A stretch of DNA of 64,000 nt from JALYRV01 sp040902895. GTDB taxonomy: Bacteria; Acidobacteriota; Vicinamibacteria; Vicinamibacterales; SCN-69-37. Made by a program: the position numbers and the translations under genes. The stretch's first letter is position 1. Each line of letters begins with the position of its first letter. Positions 39,689 through 48,916 of the stretch are shown in pieces. The notes below the pieces were generated by a model. It was not told the origin of the DNA. It did not search any database and saw nothing but the letters and a program-made list of their open reading frames with translations. The stretch covers positions 62,001-126,000 of the forward strand of contig JBBDWL010000062.1 of assembly GCA_040902895.1 (NCBI GenBank), read 5' to 3'.

Positions 39689-42336
39689 TGGCGCGCCGTC
39701 TGCTCCGCCGCCTCTCGAGTTTCCTGCGGACGTTCGTTCGCGGGCTCCAGCTCGATCGCGAGCTCGATGATGAATTGCGCGCCTATCTCGACCACGAGAT
39801 CGCGCGGCGCGTGGCCGCCGGTTCGAGTGCGGCTGAGGCGCGGAGGCTCGTGCTGGCCGAGGAAGGCGGCATCGAGCCGATCAAGGAACGCACGCGCGCG
39901 GTCCGCTTTGGCTTCGGGCTCGCGACGGTACTTCAGGATTTGCGCTACGGCGCGCGCTCCATGGCACGTTCGCCGGGCTTCGCGCTGGTGGCATGCCTCA
40001 CGCTGGCTCTGGGGATTGGCGCGAACGTCGCTATGTTCACCGTCATGCGCTCGGTGCTCTGGCGCCCGCTGCCCTATGCGGACGGCGAGCGGCTGGTCAT
40101 TCTCGACTCCACCTGGCGCGGTCTGCCGCACGCCGGCCTCTCGCCCCGCGAAATCTCCGACTTGAGGCGCGACAGCCGCACGCTCTCGCATCTCGCCGTC
40201 GTCAACGGTGTGGGCGCGCACGTCGAGATCGACGGCGAAGTCGAGTTCGTCCCGGCGGCGAGCGTCAGCGCCGATCTGTTGCCGTCGCTCGGGGCCAGGC
40301 CCGCGCACGGCCGTCTGTTCGACGCGCGCGACGACTCGCTGCACCCGGACGGCCAGGTGCGCAGCGTGATCTTCAGCGACGCGCTGTGGCGGCAACGGCT
40401 CGGCGCCGATCCCGGCGCGATCGGGCGGTGGATCACCGTCAACAACACGCCGCGTCAACTGATCGGCGTGCTTCCGGCCGACTTCCAGGTGTTTCTGCCC
40501 GCGTCGACCAGTGTGCAGGAAGCGACGCACGTCTGGTTTCCGACGTCCATCAACCCGGCCGAGAACTTCAGAGGCAACGGCGCCATCGGACGCCTGCGCG
40601 CGGGCGTGACGCTCGACGATGCGCGGCGGGAGCTCGAGGTGTTTGCCGCGCGCTTCGCATCCGACCGGCCGGAAATCTATCGCGACGCGGCAGCAACCTT
40701 CCGCGTCGATGCTCTTCGGCAGGCGCTGGCAGCCGATATCGACGCGGGCCTGTGGATGCTCGGTGCGGCCGTAGCCTTCGTACTGCTGGTGAGCTGTGTG
40801 AACATCGCCAACCTGACCCTCGCAAGATCGTCTGGACGCGCGCGCGAGCTCGCGGTGCGCCGCGCGCTGGGCGCCACCCGTGTGCGGATCGTACGTCAGC
40901 TCCTTACCGAGAGCCTGCTGCTCGCCGCGATTGGAGGCGCCGGAGGACTCGTGATCGGGCGCCTTGGCCTCCAACTGCTCGACTGGCTGCGAACGACGGA
41001 TTTGCCGCGCCAGTCGCAGGTCGGCCTTGACGGGCAGGTGACGTTGTTCTCGATCGGCATCACGCTCGCGGCCGGCGTGATCTGCGGCGTACTGCCGGCG
41101 TTCCGCTTCGCCGCAGGCGACGCGCAGGCCCTCAAGGCCGGGCGAGCCGATTCCCCGGCGCGCGGACAACGGCGTCTGCAGCGCGGGCTCGTGATCGCGG
41201 AGATCGCGCTGTCAATCGTCCCGCTGGTTGCCGCAGGTCTCATGGTGCGCTCGTTCGTCAATCTCACTCAGGCGCCCCTCGGCTTCAGGCCGGACGGTAT
41301 CGTCACCGCCTGGATGCCGCTGAGTTTTCGCCAGTTTAGCGATGTCGACGCACGCGTCCGCGTGCACGCCGCCGTGCTCGATCGGATCCGTGAGCTGCCG
41401 GGCGTTCATGACGTCAGCGCCGCGAGCCCGCCGCCATTCCACGATTTTCAGGTTCAGATGCTTGAACGTTATGGCCGCGCCGGCGACACAGGTCCCGGAT
41501 CGCATGCCACGCGGCAGAGCGCGCTGCCCGGATACCTGCGTGTCGTGGGCACGCGGCTCGTGGCGGGCCGCGAGTTCACGGACGATGACCTGCGGCACAA
41601 GCGACAAGTCGTCATCATCGACGAGCGGATCGCGCGGGAGTTGTGGCCGTCGGGGGCGATTGGCCAGCAGATGTGGGTCGGAGCCGGCAGGCGCGCGAGC
41701 CCGCTCGAAGTGATCGGCGTGACCGAGCCTGTGCGCGTGGCGAATATCGGGGACGATTCGACGCCGCATTTGTTCGTCCCGTATCACAAGTTCACCATCG
41801 ACATGGTCCTCGCCATCAGGACCGACACGCCGGCTGAGGCACTCGCGCCCGTGCTGAAGCGCATTGCCGCCGAAGCGGGAACGAGCCGCGCGGTAATGGA
41901 TGTCTGGCCGCTTCGCGACTATGTGGACAAGTCGATGGCCGACACGCGCTTCATGATGCTCGTGCTCACTGCTTTCGCCGGCCTGTCCATGCTTTTGGCG
42001 GCAATCGGTCTCTACGGCACGCTGTCGTACCTCACATCGCAGCGCTCGCGCGAATTCGGTGTGCGCCTCGCCCTCGGCGCGAGCAGCCGGCAGATTCTGC
42101 GTCTCGTGGCCGGAGAAGGCGTGGTGTTGACGGCGATTGGCGCAGCCGCGGGACTGGCAGGAGCCATCGCGGCGGCGCGCGCACTCAGAGGCCTCCTCTA
42201 TGGCGTCGAGCCCCTCGATCCGGCAACGCTGGCCGCCGTGACGGCCGCGGTCGCGGTGCTCGCGGTCCTTGCGAGCCTCAAGCCGGCGTGGTCGGCGAGC
42301 AGAGTCGATCCAACGCGCGCGCTGCGGGCGGATTGA
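39688..42336 (+). CDS. ADOP-type FtsX/MacB-like permease
   Basis: An 882-aa protein with the full acidobacterial layout: a cytoplasmic prefix (residues 1-85; LDRELDDELRAYLDHEIARR...GGIEPIKERTR), a first membrane helix (LTLALGIGANVAMFTVM), a MacB periplasmic core, three FtsX helices (NIANLTLARSSGRARELAVRRALGATR), and a second core plus FtsX unit ending SASRVDPTRALRAD-like. There is no ATP-binding domain and no ATPase gene beside it, hence 'orphan permease'. Coupled to the PadR gene before it. Confidence 0.9.
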   Translation: MARRLLRRLSSFLRTFVRGLQLDRELDDELRAYLDHEIARRVAAGSSAAEARRLVLAEEGGIEPIKERTRAVRFGFGLATVLQDLRYGARSMARSPGFALVACLTLALGIGANVAMFTVMRSVLWRPLPYADGERLVILDSTWRGLPHAGLSPREISDLRRDSRTLSHLAVVNGVGAHVEIDGEVEFVPAASVSADLLPSLGARPAHGRLFDARDDSLHPDGQVRSVIFSDALWRQRLGADPGAIGRWITVNNTPRQLIGVLPADFQVFLPASTSVQEATHVWFPTSINPAENFRGNGAIGRLRAGVTLDDARRELEVFAARFASDRPEIYRDAAATFRVDALRQALAADIDAGLWMLGAAVAFVLLVSCVNIANLTLARSSGRARELAVRRALGATRVRIVRQLLTESLLLAAIGGAGGLVIGRLGLQLLDWLRTTDLPRQSQVGLDGQVTLFSIGITLAAGVICGVLPAFRFAAGDAQALKAGRADSPARGQRRLQRGLVIAEIALSIVPLVAAGLMVRSFVNLTQAPLGFRPDGIVTAWMPLSFRQFSDVDARVRVHAAVLDRIRELPGVHDVSAASPPPFHDFQVQMLERYGRAGDTGPGSHATRQSALPGYLRVVGTRLVAGREFTDDDLRHKRQVVIIDERIARELWPSGAIGQQMWVGAGRRASPLEVIGVTEPVRVANIGDDSTPHLFVPYHKFTIDMVLAIRTDTPAEALAPVLKRIAAEAGTSRAVMDVWPLRDYVDKSMADTRFMMLVLTAFAGLSMLLAAIGLYGTLSYLTSQRSREFGVRLALGASSRQILRLVAGEGVVLTAIGAAAGLAGAIAAARALRGLLYGVEPLDPATLAAVTAAVAVLAVLASLKPAWSASRVDPTRALRAD

Positions 42337-42384
42337 AACGCGCGACGGACTTCAGTGCCGCGAGGGTGGGCACGTTGCTCGCTT

Positions 42385-45045
42385 TCAGTCGGCGCGCAGC
42401 ACTTGAGCCGGATCTACGCGGCTGGCGCGCACGGCGGGGATCAACGATCCGGCCGCCGCCGTGGCGACGACGGCGCCGACGGCCAGGAACCAGATCGTGG
42501 GTTGATAGACGGTCACGTTATAAAGGTGCGACTCGAGGAAGCGCGCGAGCCAGGCCGCCACGACGACACCGGCAACAAGGCCGGCGCCCACGGTGGCGGC
42601 CTCGCCCGCAACCAGCGCCGTCACGACGCCCTCGCGCGTCGAGCCCAGCGCCATCCGAATGCCGACCTCTCGCGTCCGGCGCGCCGCCGACATCGCGATG
42701 ACGCCGAGAATGCCGGCGCCGACCAGGACGAGCGCCGCCGCGCCGAACGCGCCGAAGAGCCAGCCGAGAAAGCGGCGCGGCCGAATCGTATCGGCGAGGA
42801 TGTCGGTCGCCGTCTGCGCGCGGACGGCGGTGAGCGCTGGCGCCGATGCCTCCGCAAGCCGGACGACTTCCGAGAGCACGCGTCCGGTGGCGCCGGGCGC
42901 TCGAATGGCGACAACAGGCGCGGTCTCGAAATTCAGCGCCGCGTACGAACCGTAGACGACCGGATATGGATCGACGTCGAGCGCGTTGTATCGCACGTCG
43001 GCAACGATTCCGACCACTGTGTGCGCACGGCGGGGCTGACTGGGATCGGGCTTCGCATTCGGCAGCATCGCCTGCGTGTACAGGTCACGTCCAATCGCAT
43101 CGCCGTCGTGCCAGAAGGAGCGAGCCGCCGCCTGACTCACGGCTATCACCGGAGCGCCGCGATCGAGCTCGCCATCGGCCGGAAAACGGCCGGCGATGAG
43201 AGACAGGCCTGCGGCCTCGAAGAATCCGCCCGTGACTGGCAGCCCTATGTGATGGCGAGTGTCATCGGACAGCGAAAACGCGACGTTCTCGATATGTGAT
43301 CGATCGAGCACGTGCGCATCGATTGCCCCGGCCGCACGGACGCCCGGAATGGATCGCACGCGGCGAAGAAACGCTGCGAGCTCTTCTGCCACGCCCGGCG
43401 CGGGTTTTCCAAACACGTGCCGGCCGTCCGGCGGAATCCGCAGCTCGACGAACGACAGATCCTCGGGATCGATGCCCGGCTCGTTCCGCCAGGCCTGTGC
43501 AACGCTGCCCACGAGCAATGACCCGCCGACAGCGAGGACGAGCCCGACCGCGACCTGCGCGGCAACCGCGAGCCGGCGTCCGACGGACGCTGCGCGCGGC
43601 GTCGATGTGACCGCCGCGCCCGCCACGGGCGCGGCGAGTCCAAGCGCGCGTCTGATCGGCCAGATTGAGACAAGCAGGACCGACACAGTCGTGGCGAAGA
43701 GCGCGAATGCGGCCACGCGCCAGTCGATGACCGGCGTCTTGAGCAGCAGGAGATTGCCGGGCATCACGTCGAGCGCGACGCGCAGCAGCCAGGGCGCGGC
43801 AACGAGGCCAAGGCCCGCGCCTGACGCCACGAGCACGGCGTTCTCGATCAACACGGACCGCGCGATGTGCCACGTGCCCGCGCCTATCGCGCGGCGAAGG
43901 CCGATCTCGCGCGCGCGATCGAGGCTGCGCGCCGCCATCAGGCCCGACACGTTCAGACAGGCGATCAGCACGAGCAGCGCCGCCGCGAGAAACGCCCCCG
44001 AGAACACGCGCGCGGAGCCCTCCGCCATCCGTTCGCCCAGCGGATGCAGCGTCGCGCGATCGAAGGGACCGAGGTATCGCCTCCCGTCCGGCCTGAGGTT
44101 CCGGCCGGCGGCGTCAGCAGCCATCACCGCTTCCAGCCGATCCCGCACTGCCAAAGCAGACTCCCCGGCGGGCAAGCGCATGACGACTTCGAGGGAGCGT
44201 TGGGTGGGACGGGCCGCCATGCCGAGCAAGGGCAACAGAATCTCTGCGTGAACCTCGACGCTCGGAAAGACGAAGCCTTCTGGCATCACGCCGACGACTT
44301 CCCCGGTGCCGCCCGCGCGAGGATCGACCGCGAGACGGCGTCCCAACACCTGCGGATCGCCTGCGAAGCGCTGCTGCCACACGTGGTGGCTCACGATAAT
44401 CGGTATGACCCGCCCGACTTCGCCGAAATGCTGTGGGGTGAAGCCGCCCATCATCGGCCTCACGCCAATCACGTCGAAGAACTCCGGTCCAATCATCGCG
44501 GCTGCGAGGCCGGTTTGGTTCACGGCTTCGGCGCCGCTCGTCCGATTGCCGTCGAAACCTGTGAACTCGACGTCGGGCATGGCGGTGCGCCAGACGTCCA
44601 GCTCACGCAGGCTCACCGACGGCGTGCCGCGAATACGTTCGGTAAAGCCAGGCTCGAGCGAGTACAACTCGTGCGCCCTGGGATACGGCAGCGGCTTGAA
44701 GAGCACGCCGTCGACGACGGCGAAGACGGTGGTGGCGAGCGCCATGCTCAGCGCGATGACGCCGATGACGGCGGCGGCGTACCACGGCGCCCGGCGGAGG
44801 GAACGCAGCGCGTGTCGCAGGTCACGGCCATGGCCGCCGGCGTTGAACGCGCTGGCCAGGCGGCGTATGCCGGCAAGGGCACGTGCCGCCGCGACGGCGG
44901 TCAGCATCGTGAGCGCCGTCCGCCAGTACCATGCGGTGCCGGCGGCCGTGCCGCGCGCGGATCGCCTGAGGCGTTCTTCATGCAGATCGCCGGCAATCGA
45001 GTCGGCCAGGTCGTCGCCGGTCAGCCAGCGCAGCAGTCTGAGCAT
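42385..45045 (-). CDS. ADOP-type FtsX/MacB-like permease, variant prefix
   Basis: An 886-aa protein with the duplicated MacB-core/FtsX plan (first helix AAVIGVIALSMALATTVFAVV; CLNVSGLMAARSLDRAREIGLRRAIGAG; C-terminal SRVDPAQVLRAD). The prefix (LRWLTGDDLADSIAGDLHEERLRRSARG) differs from the one at 39688 and belongs to the second prefix type. ATG 45045 is preceded by GGAGG. A PadR gene of matching orientation ends 52 bp upstream, forming an operon. Confidence 0.9.
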   Translation of the reverse strand: MLRLLRWLTGDDLADSIAGDLHEERLRRSARGTAAGTAWYWRTALTMLTAVAAARALAGIRRLASAFNAGGHGRDLRHALRSLRRAPWYAAAVIGVIALSMALATTVFAVVDGVLFKPLPYPRAHELYSLEPGFTERIRGTPSVSLRELDVWRTAMPDVEFTGFDGNRTSGAEAVNQTGLAAAMIGPEFFDVIGVRPMMGGFTPQHFGEVGRVIPIIVSHHVWQQRFAGDPQVLGRRLAVDPRAGGTGEVVGVMPEGFVFPSVEVHAEILLPLLGMAARPTQRSLEVVMRLPAGESALAVRDRLEAVMAADAAGRNLRPDGRRYLGPFDRATLHPLGERMAEGSARVFSGAFLAAALLVLIACLNVSGLMAARSLDRAREIGLRRAIGAGTWHIARSVLIENAVLVASGAGLGLVAAPWLLRVALDVMPGNLLLLKTPVIDWRVAAFALFATTVSVLLVSIWPIRRALGLAAPVAGAAVTSTPRAASVGRRLAVAAQVAVGLVLAVGGSLLVGSVAQAWRNEPGIDPEDLSFVELRIPPDGRHVFGKPAPGVAEELAAFLRRVRSIPGVRAAGAIDAHVLDRSHIENVAFSLSDDTRHHIGLPVTGGFFEAAGLSLIAGRFPADGELDRGAPVIAVSQAAARSFWHDGDAIGRDLYTQAMLPNAKPDPSQPRRAHTVVGIVADVRYNALDVDPYPVVYGSYAALNFETAPVVAIRAPGATGRVLSEVVRLAEASAPALTAVRAQTATDILADTIRPRRFLGWLFGAFGAAALVLVGAGILGVIAMSAARRTREVGIRMALGSTREGVVTALVAGEAATVGAGLVAGVVVAAWLARFLESHLYNVTVYQPTIWFLAVGAVVATAAAGSLIPAVRASRVDPAQVLRAD

Positions 45046-45096
45046 CTCGTTCCTCCGGCTCCAGGCCGATCGTGTTCCCGGAGCCCGGCTCACGCG

Positions 45097-45435
45097 TCAG
45101 ATTTCGGATCCACGGACGCCGTCCCACAGCGCCGTCAGCGCGCGCCGCGATGCCCGCAACGCCGCCAGCGCGGACTTCGTCACGCGATAGCACCGCTTCG
45201 CGCGGCCGCCGCGTTCGGGCGTGGGCCCGGTGAGGTACGACGACAGCAGCCCTTTCTTCTCGAGCCGGTCGAGTGTCATGTACACGGCGCCGCGCGACGC
45301 GCGCCGATTTGTCCGCGTCTCGAGCTCCGCCAGTACATTCAGGCCGTATGCATCGTCATCCCGCCCGGCACAGAGCACGGCCAGCAGCACCATCTGCTCG
45401 AATTCGCCCAGGGCCGGCGGCGTCTCTCGCCCCAT
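45097..45435 (-). CDS. PadR-family transcriptional regulator
   Basis: A 112-aa winged helix: PPALGEFEQMVLLAVLCAGRDDDAYGLNV, RGAVYMTLDRLEKKGLLSSYL, and a wing with GGRAKRCYRVT. The 'LGEFEQ' opening distinguishes it from the KGTLDLLIL-type PadR genes at 39359 and 45530. It precedes the variant-prefix ADOP and is divergent from another PadR gene, with repeated TGTAG/CTACA motifs between them. Confidence 0.92.
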   Translation of the reverse strand: MGRETPPALGEFEQMVLLAVLCAGRDDDAYGLNVLAELETRTNRRASRGAVYMTLDRLEKKGLLSSYLTGPTPERGGRAKRCYRVTKSALAALRASRRALTALWDGVRGSEI

Positions 45436-45457
45436 GCCGCGGACCTTACAGCAACAA

Positions 45458-45526
45458 TGTAGGACAAATCAAGTTCTCGGCCTGCCGCGCGTAGGCTTTC
45501 TACACAACATGTAGTAGGATTCCTAC
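45458..45526. promoter_or_regulatory. Repeated TGTAG/CTACA sites between divergent PadR genes
   Basis: TGTAGGA at 45458, CTACA-CAACA-TGTAG at 45500-45514 and GTAGGA-T-TCCTAC at 45514-45526 fill the 94-bp region between the PadR starts. The last is a perfect 13-bp palindrome three bases before the plus-strand ATG. Shared or cross-regulation by the two PadR proteins is likely. Confidence 0.62.
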
Positions 45527-45529
45527 ACA

Positions 45530-45886
45530 ATGGCTCACAAGCCGCCGTCCCGTGTCGAGCTCCTGCGCGGCACCCTCGATCTGCTGATCCTCCGTACGCT
45601 GCTGCCGGGTCCAAGTCATGGTCACGCTATCGCCAAACATATTCAGCGGACCTCGGACGACCTGCTGAAGGTCGAAACCGGCTCTCTCTACCCCGCGCTC
45701 TACCGGCTCGAAGCCAATGGGTGGGTCGCAGCGTCCTGGGAGCTGTCCGAGAAGGGCAAGCGCGCCCGCTACTACCGAATCACGCCCAAGGGACGAAAGC
45801 AGCTGGCCAGCGAACAGTCGAAATGGGACGCATTCGCGCGTGCCATGGGATTGCTGCTGAAGCCACTCGGTGAGGAGGGACGATGA
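45530..45886 (+). CDS. PadR-family transcriptional regulator
   Basis: A 118-aa winged helix of the ADOP-associated type (LLRGTLDLLILRTLLPGPSHGHAIAKHI; GSLYPALYRLEANGWV; YYRITPKGRKQL). The stop overlaps the next ADOP gene by 4 bp. Close relative of the protein at 39359. Confidence 0.92.
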   Translation: MAHKPPSRVELLRGTLDLLILRTLLPGPSHGHAIAKHIQRTSDDLLKVETGSLYPALYRLEANGWVAASWELSEKGKRARYYRITPKGRKQLASEQSKWDAFARAMGLLLKPLGEEGR

Positions 45887-48621
45887 CGCCGCTCTTTCGG
45901 AAGCTCGTGTGGTGGATGCGCCGCCGGCGGAAGGAGGACGAACTCCGCGAGGAGCTCGAATTCCACCTTGCGAACGAAGCTGACGAGCGTGAGGTTGACG
46001 GACTCGCGCACGACCAGGCGAGATGGGCCGCCCATCGCGATTTGGGCAATGTGACGCTGCTGCGGGAAGACACCCGCAGGCTTTGGACGTGGACGCCGGT
46101 CGAACAGCTCGCGCAGGACCTGCGCTACGCCGTGTGGATGATGTTCAAGCACCCCACGTTTACAGCCCTGGCCGCCCTTTCGCTCGCGCTCGGGATCGGC
46201 GCGAATACCGCGATCTTCAGTCTGGTCAACGCGACGCTGCTCCAGCGGCTACCGGTCGATGACCGGGAGCGGCTGGTTTACGTGCACAGGGCGAGGGTTG
46301 GTGGCGTGTTCTCGTACCCGCTGTACCAGGCACTACGTGACGGCAGCCATGTTTTCGAAGGGTTGGCCGCCTGGGCGGGCGTGACGCTCAGTCTAAACGC
46401 CGACAATACGACCGACCTTGTCGACGGCGCGATCGTCACCGGGAACTTCTTCGACGTTCTTGGAATTCGTGCCTCGGAAGGACGGCTGCTTGCCCCTTCG
46501 GACGATGTGACGGTGCGCGCACATCCGGTCGCGGTGATCAGCCATGACTTGTGGCAGACCCGGTTTGGCGGTCGCGCCGATATCGTCGGGCGAGACATTC
46601 GGCTGAATGGTCACGCGTTCACGATCGTCGGCGTGACACCGGCTGCGTTTCCCGGTCCGCAGCTCGGAACGGCGCGCCAGGTGTACGCGCCGATGATGAT
46701 GCAGGCGATCTTGCGGCCGTCCGGGACCGGGGAACAGAACCCGGATCTGCTCGCAGACCGCAGAAGGCGCACCGATGGCGCCAGGGGACCTACACCGAGC
46801 TGGTTGTTTGGGTTGGGCCGCCTCAACCCCGGGATCACACTGGATCAAGCACGCGCAGAACTCGGGACACTTGCGACAAATTACGAGCGAACGTTTGACC
46901 CATCCGACCCTCCCGAACTCGTCGCCCTTGTGCCATTGGATCAGGGGGACCCTCGCGAACGTCAACAACTTCAGTCGGTCGCGTTGCTCTTGGGCGGTGT
47001 CGCTGCCGCCGTACTGCTGATTGCCTGCGCAAACATCGCAAACCTGCTGCTCGCGAGAACTGCCTCGCGGAGGCGCGAGTTCTCGGTCCGGCTGGCCGTC
47101 GGCGCGAGCCGCGCGCGCCTCATGCGACAGCTCCTCACCGAGAGCGTGCTCCTGTCGACTATCGGCGGTGTCATCGGCCTCGGGTTCGCTTGGGTAGTCG
47201 TGCTGTCATTCCAGGCGGCGCCCCCGCCGCCGGGCGCGCTGCCCCTCGCGATTGAGTTTTCAATTGATCAGCGCGTGCTGTTGTTCTCGGTCGTGCTGTC
47301 GTTTGTCACCGGTATCGTGTTTGGGATCGTTCCCGCCCTGAAGGCGTCACGCCCGAACCTCGTGCCGGCGCTCAAGGATGTGTCGGCGGAAATCGATGAA
47401 CGCAGGCGCTGGTTCAGCACGCAGAAAACGCTTGTGGTCGCGGAAGTCGCGCTCTCGATGCTGCTGTTGATCCCAGCCGGGCTTTTTGTTCGCAGCTTAC
47501 AAGCTGCTCGCTCAATCGATCCCGGTATCGATGTCGAAAAGCTGGTCGCCGTGCCGCTTAATATCAACGTCCTCCGCTATACCACGGCCAAGGGGCGAGA
47601 GTTTTACCGACAAGTGGTGGAGCGAGTGGAGCGTTTGCCAGGTGTTGAAGCGGCGAGTGTCGCGCGCGTGCCGGTGATGAGCGGAACAGGCCGTGTGTCC
47701 GGTCTCATGGTCGAGGGGCGCCAAGGGTACTCGGAGGAGTTTGTGTTTGGTGCGGGTCCCGGAGTCGTGAGCGCCGATCCAACCCAGATCAACACGAATG
47801 TCGTGGGTCCGGGATTCTTTGCCACCCTTGGGATCCCGCTCATCATCGGCCGCGATTTCAGCGAGCAGGACGCACAAGGCGGGCCGCGGGTTGTGATCGT
47901 TACCGAGACGACTATGAAGAGGGATTTCAGTGGCAAGAACCCCGTCGGGCAGCGGGTCAGTTTCGGCGGCCAGGAAGGGCCATGGCGCGAGATTGTCGGT
48001 GTTGTTCGCGACAGTAAATACGCCGCGCTCGGCGAGGCCGCGCTGGCGGTCGCATATCTCCCGCTTGCGCAGAATCATCAACCGGGTATGACACTCTACG
48101 TTCGCACGTCGATACCGCCCGCATCGGTCATTGGGAGCCTGCGGCGCGAGTTACAGGCGATCGAACCAAACCTGCCTGTGGCGGATATCCGCACGATGAC
48201 GAGCACGATCGGTGCCTCGCTTTATGCCTCGCGAATGGGGGCGTGGCTCCTCTCGGTGTTTGGCGGTCTCGCCCTGCTCCTCGCCGCGATCGGTATTTAT
48301 GGCGTGCTCTCGTTTTCGATCTCCCGCCGCACGCGCGAAATGGGCATACGCTTGGCGCTCGGCGCAGACACCCGCAACGTGTTTTGGCTGGTCGTACGTG
48401 ATGGCATGATGCTGGTCGTCGTCGGGATCATCATCGGTGTGACCGGAGGCCTGATAGGCGCGCAATGGCTGTCCAGCTTCCTCTACGGGATTCCGACGAC
48501 GGATGTGGCAACCTTTGCCGCCATGACGGGTGCGCTCGCAGCCGTTGCGCTCGCCGCGTGCGTGATACCCGCACGCCGCGCCATGAGAGTGAATCCGATC
48601 ACCGCGCTGCGGTACGAGTGA
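45883..48621 (+). CDS. ADOP-type FtsX/MacB-like permease
   Basis: A 912-aa protein with a cytoplasmic prefix (RRKEDELREELEFHLANEADERE), first helix (LSLALGIGANTAIFSLVNATLLQRL), MacB core, FtsX triplet (NIANLLLARTASRRREFSVRLAVGASRARLMRQLLTES is in this part), and the same unit again, ending PARRAMRVNPITALRYE. Same operon as the PadR gene before it. A short fragment of another ADOP tail follows directly. Confidence 0.9.
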   Translation: MTPLFRKLVWWMRRRRKEDELREELEFHLANEADEREVDGLAHDQARWAAHRDLGNVTLLREDTRRLWTWTPVEQLAQDLRYAVWMMFKHPTFTALAALSLALGIGANTAIFSLVNATLLQRLPVDDRERLVYVHRARVGGVFSYPLYQALRDGSHVFEGLAAWAGVTLSLNADNTTDLVDGAIVTGNFFDVLGIRASEGRLLAPSDDVTVRAHPVAVISHDLWQTRFGGRADIVGRDIRLNGHAFTIVGVTPAAFPGPQLGTARQVYAPMMMQAILRPSGTGEQNPDLLADRRRRTDGARGPTPSWLFGLGRLNPGITLDQARAELGTLATNYERTFDPSDPPELVALVPLDQGDPRERQQLQSVALLLGGVAAAVLLIACANIANLLLARTASRRREFSVRLAVGASRARLMRQLLTESVLLSTIGGVIGLGFAWVVVLSFQAAPPPPGALPLAIEFSIDQRVLLFSVVLSFVTGIVFGIVPALKASRPNLVPALKDVSAEIDERRRWFSTQKTLVVAEVALSMLLLIPAGLFVRSLQAARSIDPGIDVEKLVAVPLNINVLRYTTAKGREFYRQVVERVERLPGVEAASVARVPVMSGTGRVSGLMVEGRQGYSEEFVFGAGPGVVSADPTQINTNVVGPGFFATLGIPLIIGRDFSEQDAQGGPRVVIVTETTMKRDFSGKNPVGQRVSFGGQEGPWREIVGVVRDSKYAALGEAALAVAYLPLAQNHQPGMTLYVRTSIPPASVIGSLRRELQAIEPNLPVADIRTMTSTIGASLYASRMGAWLLSVFGGLALLLAAIGIYGVLSFSISRRTREMGIRLALGADTRNVFWLVVRDGMMLVVVGIIIGVTGGLIGAQWLSSFLYGIPTTDVATFAAMTGALAAVALAACVIPARRAMRVNPITALRYE

Positions 48622-48637
48622 CGTCAGGGGCCCCACG

Positions 48638-48763
48638 TTGTCCATCTGGTGCGAACTGGCTTACGCACTGGCCCTCGCCGCCGCGGTCCTCCCGTGCGCC
48701 GCATTCGTAGCCGGCTCGGCGGGCTCACGAGTCGATCCGATCATCGCGCTTCGGCACGACTGA
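48638..48763 (+). pseudogene. Remnant of an ADOP permease C-terminus
   Basis: Reading from 48638, about 41 codons end in AAFVAGSAGSRVDPIIALRHD and a stop. The tail SRVDPxxALRxD is the exact C-terminal signature of ADOP permeases, and the preceding ALALAAAVLP matches the last membrane helix. No start or upstream domains remain. It lies between two intact ADOP genes and looks like what is left of a duplicated copy. Confidence 0.7.
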
Positions 48764-48916
48764 CGTCGTCCCAAAGGCGGACCACCGCGTCCCACAATCG
48801 AGCAGGTCAGGTCGGACTGCAGAGACCAGTCTCGTCGGTTAAGTGACAGAGGCACCGAAAGTTATCTCAAACGATGGGCCTGGCATCTCGAGTGCAACCG
48901 GCGGCGTGGTGATCCG

